Under the pieces are notes generated by a model, which ran no database searches, was not told the origin of the DNA, and worked only from the letters and a program-made list of their open reading frames with translations. A program made the position numbers and the translations under genes. A stretch of 57,476 nt of DNA, from the NCBI GenBank assembly GCA_913050185.1, contig CAJXBA010000005.1, positions 1 to 57,476 on the forward strand, given 5' to 3'. The number at the start of each line of letters is the position of its first letter. Positions within the stretch are counted from its first letter, which is position 1. The DNA is from an uncultured Pelagibacteraceae bacterium (lineage in GTDB: Bacteria; Pseudomonadota; Alphaproteobacteria; Pelagibacterales; Pelagibacteraceae). This document shows, in pieces, positions 26,140 through 34,949 of this stretch.

Positions 26140-27884
26140 ACTTCACTTCAGTCAGTAGAAAGAACTGGATATTTAAAAAGTTCAGTTCTTCAGATGTAGA
26201 GAAATATTGTGAAGAATATACTTTGAACGAAATTGTTGCAAAACTTTTATCTATTAGAAAAAATGATATTAAAAATATAGATTTTTTTTTAAATCCAGCA
26301 ATTAAAAATATTATGCCAAATCCTTACTGTTTAAAAAACATGGATGTTGCAATTAATAGAATTTATCACAGTATTATCAAAAAAGAATCAATAGGTATTT
26401 TTGGTGATTATGATGTGGATGGAGCTACATCCACAGCGTTATTGTTACGTTATTTTTTATCCATAAATCAAAAAATACATATATACATTCCTGACAGAAA
26501 AAAGGAAGGGTATGGTCCTACAATAAAGGGTTTTGAAAATCTTATAAATTTGGAAGTCAAACTCATCATTACCGTTGATTGTGGCACAATGTCATTTGAA
26601 CCCATTAAAATTTCTCAAGATAGAGATATTGATGTGATTGTATTAGACCACCATCAGTCTGATTTTAAACTTCCAAAGGCTTGCGCTCTTGTAAATCCCA
26701 ATAGATATGACGATACCTCACAACTTAATTATCTTTGCGCTGCCGGAGTCTGTTTTATGTTTTTGGTAGCTTTAAATAAAAAACTTAGAGATTCTGGTTG
26801 GTTTGTAAAGAACGATATAAAAGAACCGAATATTTTAAATTCTTTAGATTTAGTTTCTTTAGCTACTGTATGTGACGTTGTTCCACTTATAGATTTGAAT
26901 AGAGCTTTTGTTTCTCAAGGGCTGAAAGTGATAAAAAAAAGATTAAATTTGGGTTTAAAAACTTTATATGATTTGTGTGAAATTAAATCTGAACCTAGCA
27001 CATATCATTTGGGTTACGTCTTGGGACCAAGAATTAATGCCGGTGGCAGAGTAGGAAAATCTTCCCATGGTGCTGAACTTTTGTCTTCCAACGATCCACA
27101 GAAAGTTTATAAAATTGCAACAGATTTAAATAAGTCTAATAAAGAAAGACAGAGTATTGAGTTTATTCTATTTAAAAAAGTTTATTCACTCATCGATAAT
27201 TTTAAAAATGATCCAGTATTAGTTTTGTCTGGTGAGGGTTGGCACGAGGGAATAATTGGTATTGTGGCTTCAAGAATAAAAGAAAAATATAATAAACCAA
27301 CGATAATAATTTCATTAAATGAAAATCTGGGAAAAGGATCGGCTAGATCGGTAAATGGTTTTGATATCGGAAAACATATTATTATGGGTACTCAATTAAA
27401 AATTCTTGAAAAAGGAGGTGGACATAAAATGGCAGGAGGATTTGTTATTAAAAAAAATAATATAAGTTTATTTAGAAATTTTTTAATTGATAATTATGAA
27501 AAATCTCAATTGAATTCATCAAGTATAAGAAATTTATATCTAGATTCATTGATAGCCCCAAGTGCCATAAATGAAGAATTTTATCATGAGATTTGTAAAT
27601 TAGCTCCTTTTGGCGCAGGGAATATTGAACCAAAATTTGCGATCAAAAATTTAAAGGTAATCAATTCAAATTTTGTAGCAGACAAACATATAAAATCTGT
27701 TTTACATGGAGAAGATGGTTCAGTTATTAAAAGCATCGCTTTTAATGCTAAAAATGGTCCATTAGAGCCATTTCTTGATCAAAAAAATAAAAAAAAATTT
27801 AATATTGCGGGAAAAATAACTTTAAATTCATGGCGAGGTAAGCAAAATATTGAATTTATTATAGAAGATCTATCTATTAATTAA
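26136..27884 (+). CDS. recJ: Single-stranded-DNA-specific 5'-3' exonuclease RecJ
   Basis: Degrades single-stranded DNA in recombination and mismatch repair. The DHH motifs are in order: FGDYDVDGATSTALL, ITVDCGTMS, VLDHHQSD and CDVVPL. The DHHA1 part has GGGHKMAGGFVI, and a C-terminal OB-like domain follows. 582 residues, full length. It converges with the TPR-sulfotransferase gene, one base apart. Confidence 0.95.
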   Translation: MNFTSVSRKNWIFKKFSSSDVEKYCEEYTLNEIVAKLLSIRKNDIKNIDFFLNPAIKNIMPNPYCLKNMDVAINRIYHSIIKKESIGIFGDYDVDGATSTALLLRYFLSINQKIHIYIPDRKKEGYGPTIKGFENLINLEVKLIITVDCGTMSFEPIKISQDRDIDVIVLDHHQSDFKLPKACALVNPNRYDDTSQLNYLCAAGVCFMFLVALNKKLRDSGWFVKNDIKEPNILNSLDLVSLATVCDVVPLIDLNRAFVSQGLKVIKKRLNLGLKTLYDLCEIKSEPSTYHLGYVLGPRINAGGRVGKSSHGAELLSSNDPQKVYKIATDLNKSNKERQSIEFILFKKVYSLIDNFKNDPVLVLSGEGWHEGIIGIVASRIKEKYNKPTIIISLNENLGKGSARSVNGFDIGKHIIMGTQLKILEKGGGHKMAGGFVIKKNNISLFRNFLIDNYEKSQLNSSSIRNLYLDSLIAPSAINEEFYHEICKLAPFGAGNIEPKFAIKNLKVINSNFVADKHIKSVLHGEDGSVIKSIAFNAKNGPLEPFLDQKNKKKFNIAGKITLNSWRGKQNIEFIIEDLSIN

Positions 27885-27885
27885 T

Positions 27886-29442
27886 TTAGTTTGGTAATTT
27901 CTGAAAAGAATTCTGCAGATTTTTTTTATAATTTTTCCAGGAATTAATTGAACTTTTATAAATTTTTTTTCTAGCTTGAATATCACTAGCTGTTTTAATG
28001 AGCCTTTTATTTTCATAAAATTTTAGACAGTTTTTATTCCAATCTAAATTACATTTTTCTATTAAGTTTCTAATTTGTTGTTCAGGATTCTCAATGATTT
28101 GCTCATATTCTATATCCACAATAAATTTAGGAAGTGTTTTCTTCCAATGCTTTATTAAGTCATGATAGAGGTTATAAAAATCTGTAATTTCATCTAAATT
28201 GTAGGCAAAATTTAAACTTTTGTTTGCAAAAAAATTCTTAAAAATTGATAAGCAATTATCTTTAGAATTTCTCACACAGTGAATTATTATTGAATTTGGT
28301 AGTATCAATTTAATTAGACCAATCCACTTAAAATTTATTGGAAGTTTATCAGTTACTTTTTCAGATTTGTTGGAAATTTTCATTAAATCATTGATATATT
28401 TTTGTCCTATCAATTTTAGATCCTTTTTTTTTATATTATTATTTTGTTTTAATAATAATTTGCCATAGTTCATATAAAAATTATTTTTTATTAAATCTGG
28501 TAGAAAATAAAGTTCATCTCCACCAAAAACCTTTGGATGGCTTGATATTATTTGCTCTACAAGTGTAGTACCAGACCTTGGCATGCCAACTATAAATATA
28601 GCTGAAGAATTCAAATTACCCAAATTAGCATATTTTTTAAAAAGATTTTCATTAAATATTTTCTTGATGTTATCAAATTCATTTTTTTCTTTCTCTACTG
28701 AAAAATTTATCTGTTTTCTACGAAGATAATTGGCCTCCTTGTAATATTTAAATGAATTATCGTAATCTTTAATATCTTCCATAGCTTTACCAAGTGCAAA
28801 AATTATATCTGGGTTTTGTTCATTATTTTTTTTAGAATTATGGTAGATTTTTTTTAATAAGGCTAAATGATCATCGTCTTTTTTATATTTAATTAATTGA
28901 CTTAACGTTCTATGAGCAGAATAGAAATTTGTATTTAATTCTATAGATTTCAGCAAATGTACTTTGGCTTCATCAAATTTGCCTAAGTTTTTATATAAAA
29001 TCCCTAAATTGTAATAAGATATATAAAATTTTGAATCAATTGCTAATGATCTTTTAAAAGACAGTTCTGCTTTTTTAATTTTATTAAGCGTAAGATAAAG
29101 ACTTCCTAAATTATTATGTGGCTCTGATATTTTGTTGTCTAAGCTAATCGATTTTTTATAATAATTTTCTGCTCTTTTATATTCTGCCTTAGATTTATAA
29201 ATGGTTCCTAAATTATTATAAATCATGGCGTATTCAGGATTAAATTTAATTCCTTTTTCGTATATTTCTATTGCTTCATTTACTCTATTTTGTTCAGTAA
29301 GAATAAGTCCCAAAATGTTATATAAAATAACAACTTTTGGATAGTTATGTATTAGCTTCCTATTAAGATTTTCTGCTTTAATCAATTTTTTAAATTTATA
29401 TAAATTTAAAAGTTGATGGATTTCTTTTTGTAAAATTTTCAT
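27886..29442 (-). CDS. TPR-repeat sulfotransferase
   Basis: About five tetratricopeptide repeats (residues 35-185, e.g. YNNLGTIYKSKAEYKRAENYY) are joined to a sulfotransferase domain. The PAPS 5'-phosphate loop is FIVGMPRSGTTLVEQII with SSHPKVFGGDE after it, and the 3'-phosphate region is NSIIIHCVRNSKDNCLSIF. The protein probably moves sulfate from PAPS to a glycan or protein tyrosine, with the repeats guiding the substrate. 518 residues. Its place at the border of the glycan region suggests sulfation of surface polysaccharide (inference). Confidence 0.88.
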   Translation of the reverse strand: MKILQKEIHQLLNLYKFKKLIKAENLNRKLIHNYPKVVILYNILGLILTEQNRVNEAIEIYEKGIKFNPEYAMIYNNLGTIYKSKAEYKRAENYYKKSISLDNKISEPHNNLGSLYLTLNKIKKAELSFKRSLAIDSKFYISYYNLGILYKNLGKFDEAKVHLLKSIELNTNFYSAHRTLSQLIKYKKDDDHLALLKKIYHNSKKNNEQNPDIIFALGKAMEDIKDYDNSFKYYKEANYLRRKQINFSVEKEKNEFDNIKKIFNENLFKKYANLGNLNSSAIFIVGMPRSGTTLVEQIISSHPKVFGGDELYFLPDLIKNNFYMNYGKLLLKQNNNIKKKDLKLIGQKYINDLMKISNKSEKVTDKLPINFKWIGLIKLILPNSIIIHCVRNSKDNCLSIFKNFFANKSLNFAYNLDEITDFYNLYHDLIKHWKKTLPKFIVDIEYEQIIENPEQQIRNLIEKCNLDWNKNCLKFYENKRLIKTASDIQARKKIYKSSINSWKNYKKNLQNSFQKLPN

Positions 29443-29530
29443 TTGCTATGCTAAATAACACCTAATCTTTAATAAATTGAATTTCTTCATGAATAAAACA
29501 AAATTATCATCATTGAAACAGATTCCAATA

Positions 29531-29536
29531 TATAAT
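29531..29536 (+). promoter_or_regulatory. Candidate -10 element for tRNA-Glu
   Basis: A perfect TATAAT ends 21 nt before the tRNA-Glu 5' end. A TTGAAA at 29513-29518 is too close (12 nt) to be a normal -35. The assignment rests on the -10 and position only. Confidence 0.4.
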
Positions 29537-29557
29537 AAATACAAGAATAATTTAATA

Positions 29558-29632
29558 GGTCCCATCGTCTAACGGTTAGGACAGATGGTTTTCAATCATC
29601 TAATCGGGGTTCGATTCCCCGTGGGACCGCCA
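29558..29632 (+). tRNA. tRNA-Glu (anticodon UUC)
   Basis: A 75-nt cloverleaf with 7-bp acceptor stem GGTCCCA/TGGGACC, D arm GTCT...GGAC and a 5-bp anticodon stem GATGG/TCATC with loop TTTTCAA (anticodon TTC). The T arm is GGGG-TTCGATT-CCCC, followed by discriminator G and encoded CCA. It forms the left border of the glycan/recombinase region. I found no copy of its 3' end near the recombinase. Confidence 0.97.
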
Positions 29633-29638
29633 AAAATT

Positions 29639-29647
29639 TGCTATAAT
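29639..29647 (+). promoter_or_regulatory. Candidate extended -10 for GIY-YIG/glycan operon
   Basis: TG-C-TATAAT just after the tRNA-Glu gene, about 80 nt before the GIY-YIG start. The -35 would lie within the tRNA gene and is not consensus. Confidence 0.45.
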
Positions 29648-29667
29648 AGCTTAAAGTGGTTTAATAT

Positions 29668-29727
29668 ATGGTTTTCATTAAAAGAATTCTTTTTTGGAAC
29701 AACTTTAAAATTACTTTAAGTTTTTAA
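29668..29727 (+). other. Possible 19-codon leader ORF
   Basis: A short frame (MVFIKRILFWNNFKITLSF) begins in the leader and its TAA shares one base with the ATG of the GIY-YIG gene (TAATG), as in coupled genes. No clear ribosome-binding site precedes it and it resembles nothing I know. It may be chance. Confidence 0.2.
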
Positions 29728-29978
29728 TGGATTATTTTGTATATGTACTAGGGACTTATAAGAATTCAAAATTAATAACTTATGTTGGTTACACAAATAA
29801 TCTTAGAAAGAGATTATATTTGCACAATAAAGGGAGAGGCGCTAAATTTACAAGGGGAAGAAAATGGAAAGTAATATATATTGAAAAATATTTTACAAAG
29901 AAAGCAGCTATTATTCGAGAATGCTATATAAAGAAAAATAGAAAATTAAGAAACACAATTAGAAACATTAACATATGA
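29727..29978 (+). CDS. GIY-YIG domain protein (UPF0213/YhbQ-like)
   Basis: An 83-residue single-domain GIY-YIG protein: FVYVLGTYKNSKLITYVGYTNNLRKRL, then HNKGRGAKFTRGRKWKVIYIE and a basic end. The G-Y pair and the Arg (NNLRKRL) match the nuclease core, and the family is linked to DNA-end or structure-specific cleavage. Such genes are common beside tRNAs and mobile regions. It overlaps the following glycosyltransferase by 4 nt (ATGA), an unexpected coupling. Confidence 0.85.
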   Translation: MDYFVYVLGTYKNSKLITYVGYTNNLRKRLYLHNKGRGAKFTRGRKWKVIYIEKYFTKKAAIIRECYIKKNRKLRNTIRNINI

Positions 29979-32080
29979 AAAAAGAAATAGCGATAATTCT
30001 ACCTTATAAAGAGAAATATACTTTAAATGAAGCCAGCGCAGCAGCCATTTGGGTTAAAGACTATTTGGGTCACAGTCACCTTAAAGATAAGACATCTGTA
30101 TTTGGTTACCTTCATAAAAAAAGTCGACCATTAACACAAAACTTTATAAATCTGGATATTTCAAATATCAAATACAGAAAAAATAATTATTATACAAAAA
30201 AATTTTACGAACATTATAAAAAAAATAGATACAATATAATCGAAATTCATAATAGACCAGAATCATTGGTTTTTTTACTAAAGAAAAAATTAAATAGTAA
30301 ACTCATTTTTATTTATCACAATAATCCTCAAGACTTGAGATTTTCGAAAAGTGTTAAAGAAAGACTGTTTATCGCAAATAATTGTGATCAAATATATTTT
30401 GTAAGTAATTGGGTGATGGAGAAATTTTTTGAGGGTTTACCTTTTAAATATAAAAATAATTGTGAAATTTTATATCCTGGAATAAAGAAAATAAATGCAT
30501 TTCCCAAAAAGGAAAAAATAATTATATTTACCGGTAAACTAAATTCCTCAAAAGGTTATGATATTTTTGGTAAAGCAGCTTTGAATGTTCTTCATAAATT
30601 TAACGAATGGAAGGTTTATGCCATAGGAAACGAGAGAAGAGAAACTCATAATTTCAAGCATAAAAATTTTAATGTTATTGGTTGGTTACCTCACGAAAAA
30701 ATACTAAATTTCTATAAGAAAAGTTCAATTTCCGTGGTTTGTTCTAGATGGCAAGAACCTTTTGGTAGAACCGCAATGGAATCTGCTTGTTATGGTTGTG
30801 CTACTATTACAAGCAATAGAGGCGGCTTACCTGAAACATTTAATAATAACCTTATTTTAGAAAAATTAAACCCACTAGCACTTGAAAAATTAATAATTAA
30901 AATAATTAATAATAGTAATTTGCTTAAAAATATCCAAATTAAAAATTTTAATACTGTTATTCACAAAATAGAAGATTTAACTAATAAAATTGACAATTTA
31001 AAAAATAATCTTTTAACTAAAAAAATAAATTATATTAAAAATAAAAATCTAAAAATTTTACATATTTCAAGTTTTGATGAAAAAAATAATCATAGATTAT
31101 TTAACATTTCTATATCAAACAAAATAACAAGTGGGTTCATAAGAAATAATCACGATGTAATAAATTTTAGTTATAAGGATTATAATAAAAAATTATTATT
31201 GAAAAGCAATGGTCACACTAATTCAAAACTTCTTAATATATCTGATAATTATAGGCCTGATCTAATCTTGCTGGGTCATAATAATATATTAAATGGAAAA
31301 ACAATTGAGGAAATTAAAACAAAATATAACACAAAATTTGCCCTCTGGTATGAAGATCATTTAGTAAAAGGTGGCCCAAACTATGTTAATAACCTCAATT
31401 TAATCGAGTCAAATGTAGAATTAATTGATCATTATTTTGTCACAACTTTTCCTGATATTATAAAAACTAAAATTCCAAAAAATAAATTGAGCTATATGCC
31501 AATTCCGGCTGATGAAAATATTGAAAATCTGGAAATATATAATTTTAATAATAGATATAAGGATCTTTTTTTTGCATTGAGTCATGGCGTTAATTATGGA
31601 AAATTAAAACCAAAAAATACAGACGAAAGAGAATTCTTTTTAAACGAATTGATTCAAAAAAATAATAAATTTGCATTTAATATATTAGGTTATGCTCACG
31701 AGCAACCAAAATGGAACTATCATTATTTTAATGAATTATCAAAATGTAAAATGGCTTTGAATCTAAGCAGGGGTAGACCAACAAGATACGCGTCAAGTAA
31801 TAGAATCGCTTCTTTAGTCGCTAACGGTATAATGACATTTATTGATAAAAAAACTAGATTTTTTGATTTTTTTAGTAATGATGAAATGGGTTTTTATAAC
31901 AATGTAGAGGATTTATTAAATCAGATGGATAAATTATATGGAAATATAAATAAAATAAATAAAATTTCAAAAAATGGTAAAAAAAAATATTTCTCTATAT
32001 TTAATAATACTATTATATCAGAATATATTTTGTTCAAAACGTTCGATAATAAAAATAAGTATAAATACGTTTGGGATTAA
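29975..32080 (+). CDS. Double-domain glycosyltransferase A (GT4 + CgeB-like)
   Basis: 701 residues with two GT-B-like modules. Residues 1-350 are a GT4 unit: IILPYKEKY start, FTGKLNSSKGYD (around 186-195) and the nucleotide-sugar E-x7-E motif EPFGRTAMES (E261, E269) before CYGCATITSNRGGLPE. Residues 355-701 form a second unit (LKILHISSF, PDLILLGHNN, KMALNLSRGRPTRYASSNRIASL), resembling CgeB/Glyco_trans_1_2 proteins. It probably adds two sugars, or one domain is regulatory. It has a full-length paralogue at 35977-38130. The cassette between them likely makes the sugar they transfer. Confidence 0.85.
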   Translation: MKKEIAIILPYKEKYTLNEASAAAIWVKDYLGHSHLKDKTSVFGYLHKKSRPLTQNFINLDISNIKYRKNNYYTKKFYEHYKKNRYNIIEIHNRPESLVFLLKKKLNSKLIFIYHNNPQDLRFSKSVKERLFIANNCDQIYFVSNWVMEKFFEGLPFKYKNNCEILYPGIKKINAFPKKEKIIIFTGKLNSSKGYDIFGKAALNVLHKFNEWKVYAIGNERRETHNFKHKNFNVIGWLPHEKILNFYKKSSISVVCSRWQEPFGRTAMESACYGCATITSNRGGLPETFNNNLILEKLNPLALEKLIIKIINNSNLLKNIQIKNFNTVIHKIEDLTNKIDNLKNNLLTKKINYIKNKNLKILHISSFDEKNNHRLFNISISNKITSGFIRNNHDVINFSYKDYNKKLLLKSNGHTNSKLLNISDNYRPDLILLGHNNILNGKTIEEIKTKYNTKFALWYEDHLVKGGPNYVNNLNLIESNVELIDHYFVTTFPDIIKTKIPKNKLSYMPIPADENIENLEIYNFNNRYKDLFFALSHGVNYGKLKPKNTDEREFFLNELIQKNNKFAFNILGYAHEQPKWNYHYFNELSKCKMALNLSRGRPTRYASSNRIASLVANGIMTFIDKKTRFFDFFSNDEMGFYNNVEDLLNQMDKLYGNINKINKISKNGKKKYFSIFNNTIISEYILFKTFDNKNKYKYVWD

Positions 32081-32090
32081 ATTCTTACTG

Positions 32091-32858
32091 ATGTATATTT
32101 GTATTGCTGGAAAAAACAAATGCGCTATACATGCTTTGAAATTTCTGTTTTCCAATAAAAATAAAGAATTAAAAATTTTAGCTTTACCGAATCATAATGA
32201 TAAAGGTACAGATGATTGGCAACCCTCATTTAGAAAATTTGCAATTGATAATAAGATAAGAATTGCGAAGATTGAAGAGCTTTATTCTATTAAAGAATTA
32301 TTTTTTTTTTCATTAGAGTATTTGAAAATTATTAAAGTTAAGGAATTTAAAACTAATAATTTATTTAATTTTCATTTTAGTTTGTTGCCTAAATATAGGG
32401 GGTGTCATACAAATTTTCTTCAAATCTATAATGGTGAAAAATATTCGGGTGTAACGATCCACAAAATTGATAGCGGAATTGATACTGGAGATATAATTGA
32501 TCAAAAAAAATTTAAAATTAAAATCAATGATACGGCCCAGGAAAATTATTTAAAATTAATGAATCTCGCCATAGTTATGTTTAAAAAAAACTTACATAAT
32601 ATTCTCAATTCTAAATATAAATTAAAAAAACAAGTTTTAAACTCAGGGTGTTATTATAGTAGAGACAGCGTCAATTATAAGAAAATGCTTAAAATTACTT
32701 TGAAAAAAAGCTCAATCAAAATACACAATAAAATTAGATCATTAATTTTTCCAGCGTACCAGTTGCCAAAAGTTAATGGTATGGAAGTTCAAAAAAGCGT
32801 TTATAAAAATAATAAAATTTATTTAATTGAAAATAATAACAAAAAGTATAAATACTAA
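32091..32858 (+). CDS. Sugar N-formyltransferase-like protein
   Basis: Has the formyl-THF transferase core: FNFHFSLLPKYRGCHTNFLQI, GVTIHKIDSGIDTGDII (catalytic His and Asp). Its length of 255 and its neighbours fit the sugar N-formyltransferases (VioF/FdtF/WlaRD type), which formylate dTDP-amino-dideoxy sugars, rather than Met-tRNA formyltransferase. The frame is open from 31974 within the previous gene, but the ATG at 32091 gives MYICIAGKNKCAIHAL, the expected start. The catalytic Asn of the N-H-D triad falls in NLFNFHF. Confidence 0.8.
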   Translation: MYICIAGKNKCAIHALKFLFSNKNKELKILALPNHNDKGTDDWQPSFRKFAIDNKIRIAKIEELYSIKELFFFSLEYLKIIKVKEFKTNNLFNFHFSLLPKYRGCHTNFLQIYNGEKYSGVTIHKIDSGIDTGDIIDQKKFKIKINDTAQENYLKLMNLAIVMFKKNLHNILNSKYKLKKQVLNSGCYYSRDSVNYKKMLKITLKKSSIKIHNKIRSLIFPAYQLPKVNGMEVQKSVYKNNKIYLIENNNKKYKY

Positions 32859-32864
32859 ATTCTC

Positions 32865-33809
32865 ATGTTTAATGCTTGTTTAATTGGTTATGGATATTGG
32901 GGTTCTAAGTTAGCCAGAAACTTTCAAAATTCTGAGTTTTTTAATATTGTTTCGATATCGGATAAAAAAAGAAAAAACTTAATTTTGGCTAAAAAAAATT
33001 ATCCTTTAATAAATTGTTACAAAGATTTTAAGAAGGCTATTAAAAATGATCAACATAATTTAGTAATAATTTCTTCTCCCACATCAACACACTTTAAAAT
33101 AGCTAAATATGCTTTAGAAAATTCTAAACATATCTTGGTAGAAAAGCCTCTTTCTTTATCCTTGGTAGAAGTTAAAAGTTTGAACAAAATTGCAAAAGTT
33201 AAAAAAAGGATGATTTTTGTGGACTATCCTTTTTTATTTTCAGGAACTATTAACTTCATAAAAAAAATAATCGATAGTAACAAATATGGAAAAATTCTAG
33301 AGATACAGTCATTTAGAGAACAAGCTCCGGTGAGAAATGATGCAAACGTTATATGGGACTTGGGAACCCATGATATATCAATATTACTATACTTGATAAA
33401 TAAACTGCCTTATAAAATTCAAACAATTAAAAAAACAAATTTAAAGAATACTTTGTGTGATAGTGTTTATATTAATTTAAAATACAGAAATAATCCTAAT
33501 GTGTTAATTAGAAATTCGTGGCTTTCACCAACAAAAGTTAGATTAATCAAGATTAAATTTCAAAAAGCCACCTTATATTGCGATGAAAATGAATCTTTAT
33601 ATAAAATAAAAATTTTCAAAAAAAAATTTACAAATGACTGGTCAAAATATAATCTGGAAGTACCTGAAATTGACCTTAATGAGCCACTTACAAATATGGT
33701 TAAATATATCTTTTATGCAATCAAAAAAAATAACAACTACCTTTTTAAGAAAAAATTTAATGAAAAAGTCACTTTTTTATTAAACAAGATAAATAGAACA
33801 GATGGTTAA
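32865..33809 (+). CDS. Gfo/Idh/MocA-family oxidoreductase
   Basis: NAD(P)-dependent sugar dehydrogenase fold: CLIGYGYWGSKLARNF dinucleotide loop, IISSPTSTHFKIAKYAL, the conserved ILVEKPLSLS (EKP lysine) and the WDLGTHDISILLY histidine motif. 314 residues. In amino-sugar pathways these enzymes oxidise a nucleotide-sugar hydroxyl to the keto form that an aminotransferase then uses. It overlaps the DegT gene by 8 nt, supporting joint action. Confidence 0.88.
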   Translation: MFNACLIGYGYWGSKLARNFQNSEFFNIVSISDKKRKNLILAKKNYPLINCYKDFKKAIKNDQHNLVIISSPTSTHFKIAKYALENSKHILVEKPLSLSLVEVKSLNKIAKVKKRMIFVDYPFLFSGTINFIKKIIDSNKYGKILEIQSFREQAPVRNDANVIWDLGTHDISILLYLINKLPYKIQTIKKTNLKNTLCDSVYINLKYRNNPNVLIRNSWLSPTKVRLIKIKFQKATLYCDENESLYKIKIFKKKFTNDWSKYNLEVPEIDLNEPLTNMVKYIFYAIKKNNNYLFKKKFNEKVTFLLNKINRTDG

Positions 33810-34935
33810 ATTAATTAATTTTACTGAAGTTAATCCTATATCTAAACATGAAGATAAATTAATTAATAAAGAGATCCATTCAACAATTACAAAAAAAAAA
33901 TTTATATTAGGAAAAGAGGTAAAAAATTTTGAAAACTCATTTTCAAAATTGTCTAAAATTAAATATTCTGTTGGTTGCGCCTCTGGAACTGACGCTTTGA
34001 TATTAGCTCTTAAGTCAATAAATCTACAAAAAGATGATGAGATTATTATTCCTGCAATGACTTACATCTCTACGGGCCTTGCTGTTATACTTAATAATTG
34101 TAAAATAATTTTTGCGGATATTGATGAGAAAACTGGCCTCATATCAATTACAAAAGTTCTTAAAAGCATAACCAAAAAAACCAAAGTAATTATACCTGTT
34201 AATTTATATGGTCAAAAAGTTGATATAAAAAAACTTAGGAAGACAGTAGGAAGAAAAATTTTCATAATCGAAGATAGTGCACAATCTCATTTTGCTTACA
34301 GTTGTTACTATTGCGATTATAATGCTAATAGTAAATGCTGTAAAAAAGAAAGGAATGAAAGATTTGCTAATGTAGCCTGTTACAGTTTTTATCCTTCAAA
34401 AAATTTAGGCGCTTATGGAGACGCAGGTTTAGTTGCTACCAATGATTTTAAAATATATAAAAAATTATTATCACTAAGAAATTTGGGAGCTGTAAAAAAA
34501 AATGAACACAATATTATTGGAATGAGCAGTCGATTAGACACTATTCAGGCTGTTGTCTTAAAAAATAAATTAAAATCAATTTTAAAATTAAATGATATAA
34601 GAAGAAAAATTTCTATTTTTTATGACAAAAGTTTAAGAAATATTAAAGAAATAAAAATTACAGAGACAAACCCAGGCTCGTCAAGACATTTATATGTTAT
34701 AAGAACAAAGTATAGAAATAAACTACTAAAATATCTTTTAATGAAAAAAATTAATTGTCAGATTCATTATCCTTATAGTTTAAATAAAGCAAAGTTTATT
34801 AATAAAAAAATTACTTTAAAAAATTCTGAGAATTGGGCAAATCAATGTTTAAGCTTACCACTTCATCCGAATTTAAAAATATTTCAAATGAGAAGAATTG
34901 TAAGTGAGATAAAGAATTTTTTTCAATATAAATAA
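33802..34935 (+). CDS. DegT/DnrJ/EryC1 sugar aminotransferase with cysteine-rich insert
   Basis: PLP-dependent aminotransferase acting on a keto nucleotide-sugar. The fold markers are VGCASGTDALILAL, the cofactor Asp in IIEDSAQSH (D158) and the PLP lysine K200 in SFYPSKNLGAYGDAG. Between the two, where relatives have a short loop, this protein has SCYYCDYNANSKCCKK, with Cys168, 171, 179 and 180, which could bind a metal. 377 residues. It lies between the Gfo/Idh gene and the GT11-like gene. The product sugar is probably the substrate for the formyltransferase. Confidence 0.9.
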   Translation: MVKLINFTEVNPISKHEDKLINKEIHSTITKKKFILGKEVKNFENSFSKLSKIKYSVGCASGTDALILALKSINLQKDDEIIIPAMTYISTGLAVILNNCKIIFADIDEKTGLISITKVLKSITKKTKVIIPVNLYGQKVDIKKLRKTVGRKIFIIEDSAQSHFAYSCYYCDYNANSKCCKKERNERFANVACYSFYPSKNLGAYGDAGLVATNDFKIYKKLLSLRNLGAVKKNEHNIIGMSSRLDTIQAVVLKNKLKSILKLNDIRRKISIFYDKSLRNIKEIKITETNPGSSRHLYVIRTKYRNKLLKYLLMKKINCQIHYPYSLNKAKFINKKITLKNSENWANQCLSLPLHPNLKIFQMRRIVSEIKNFFQYK

Positions 34936-34949
34936 AATATATATTTTGA

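Noticed and set aside
29605-29632. tRNA-Glu 3' end as attachment site for the recombinase
   Set aside because: No duplicate of this end was found near 39000-41224, so nothing supports attL/attR.
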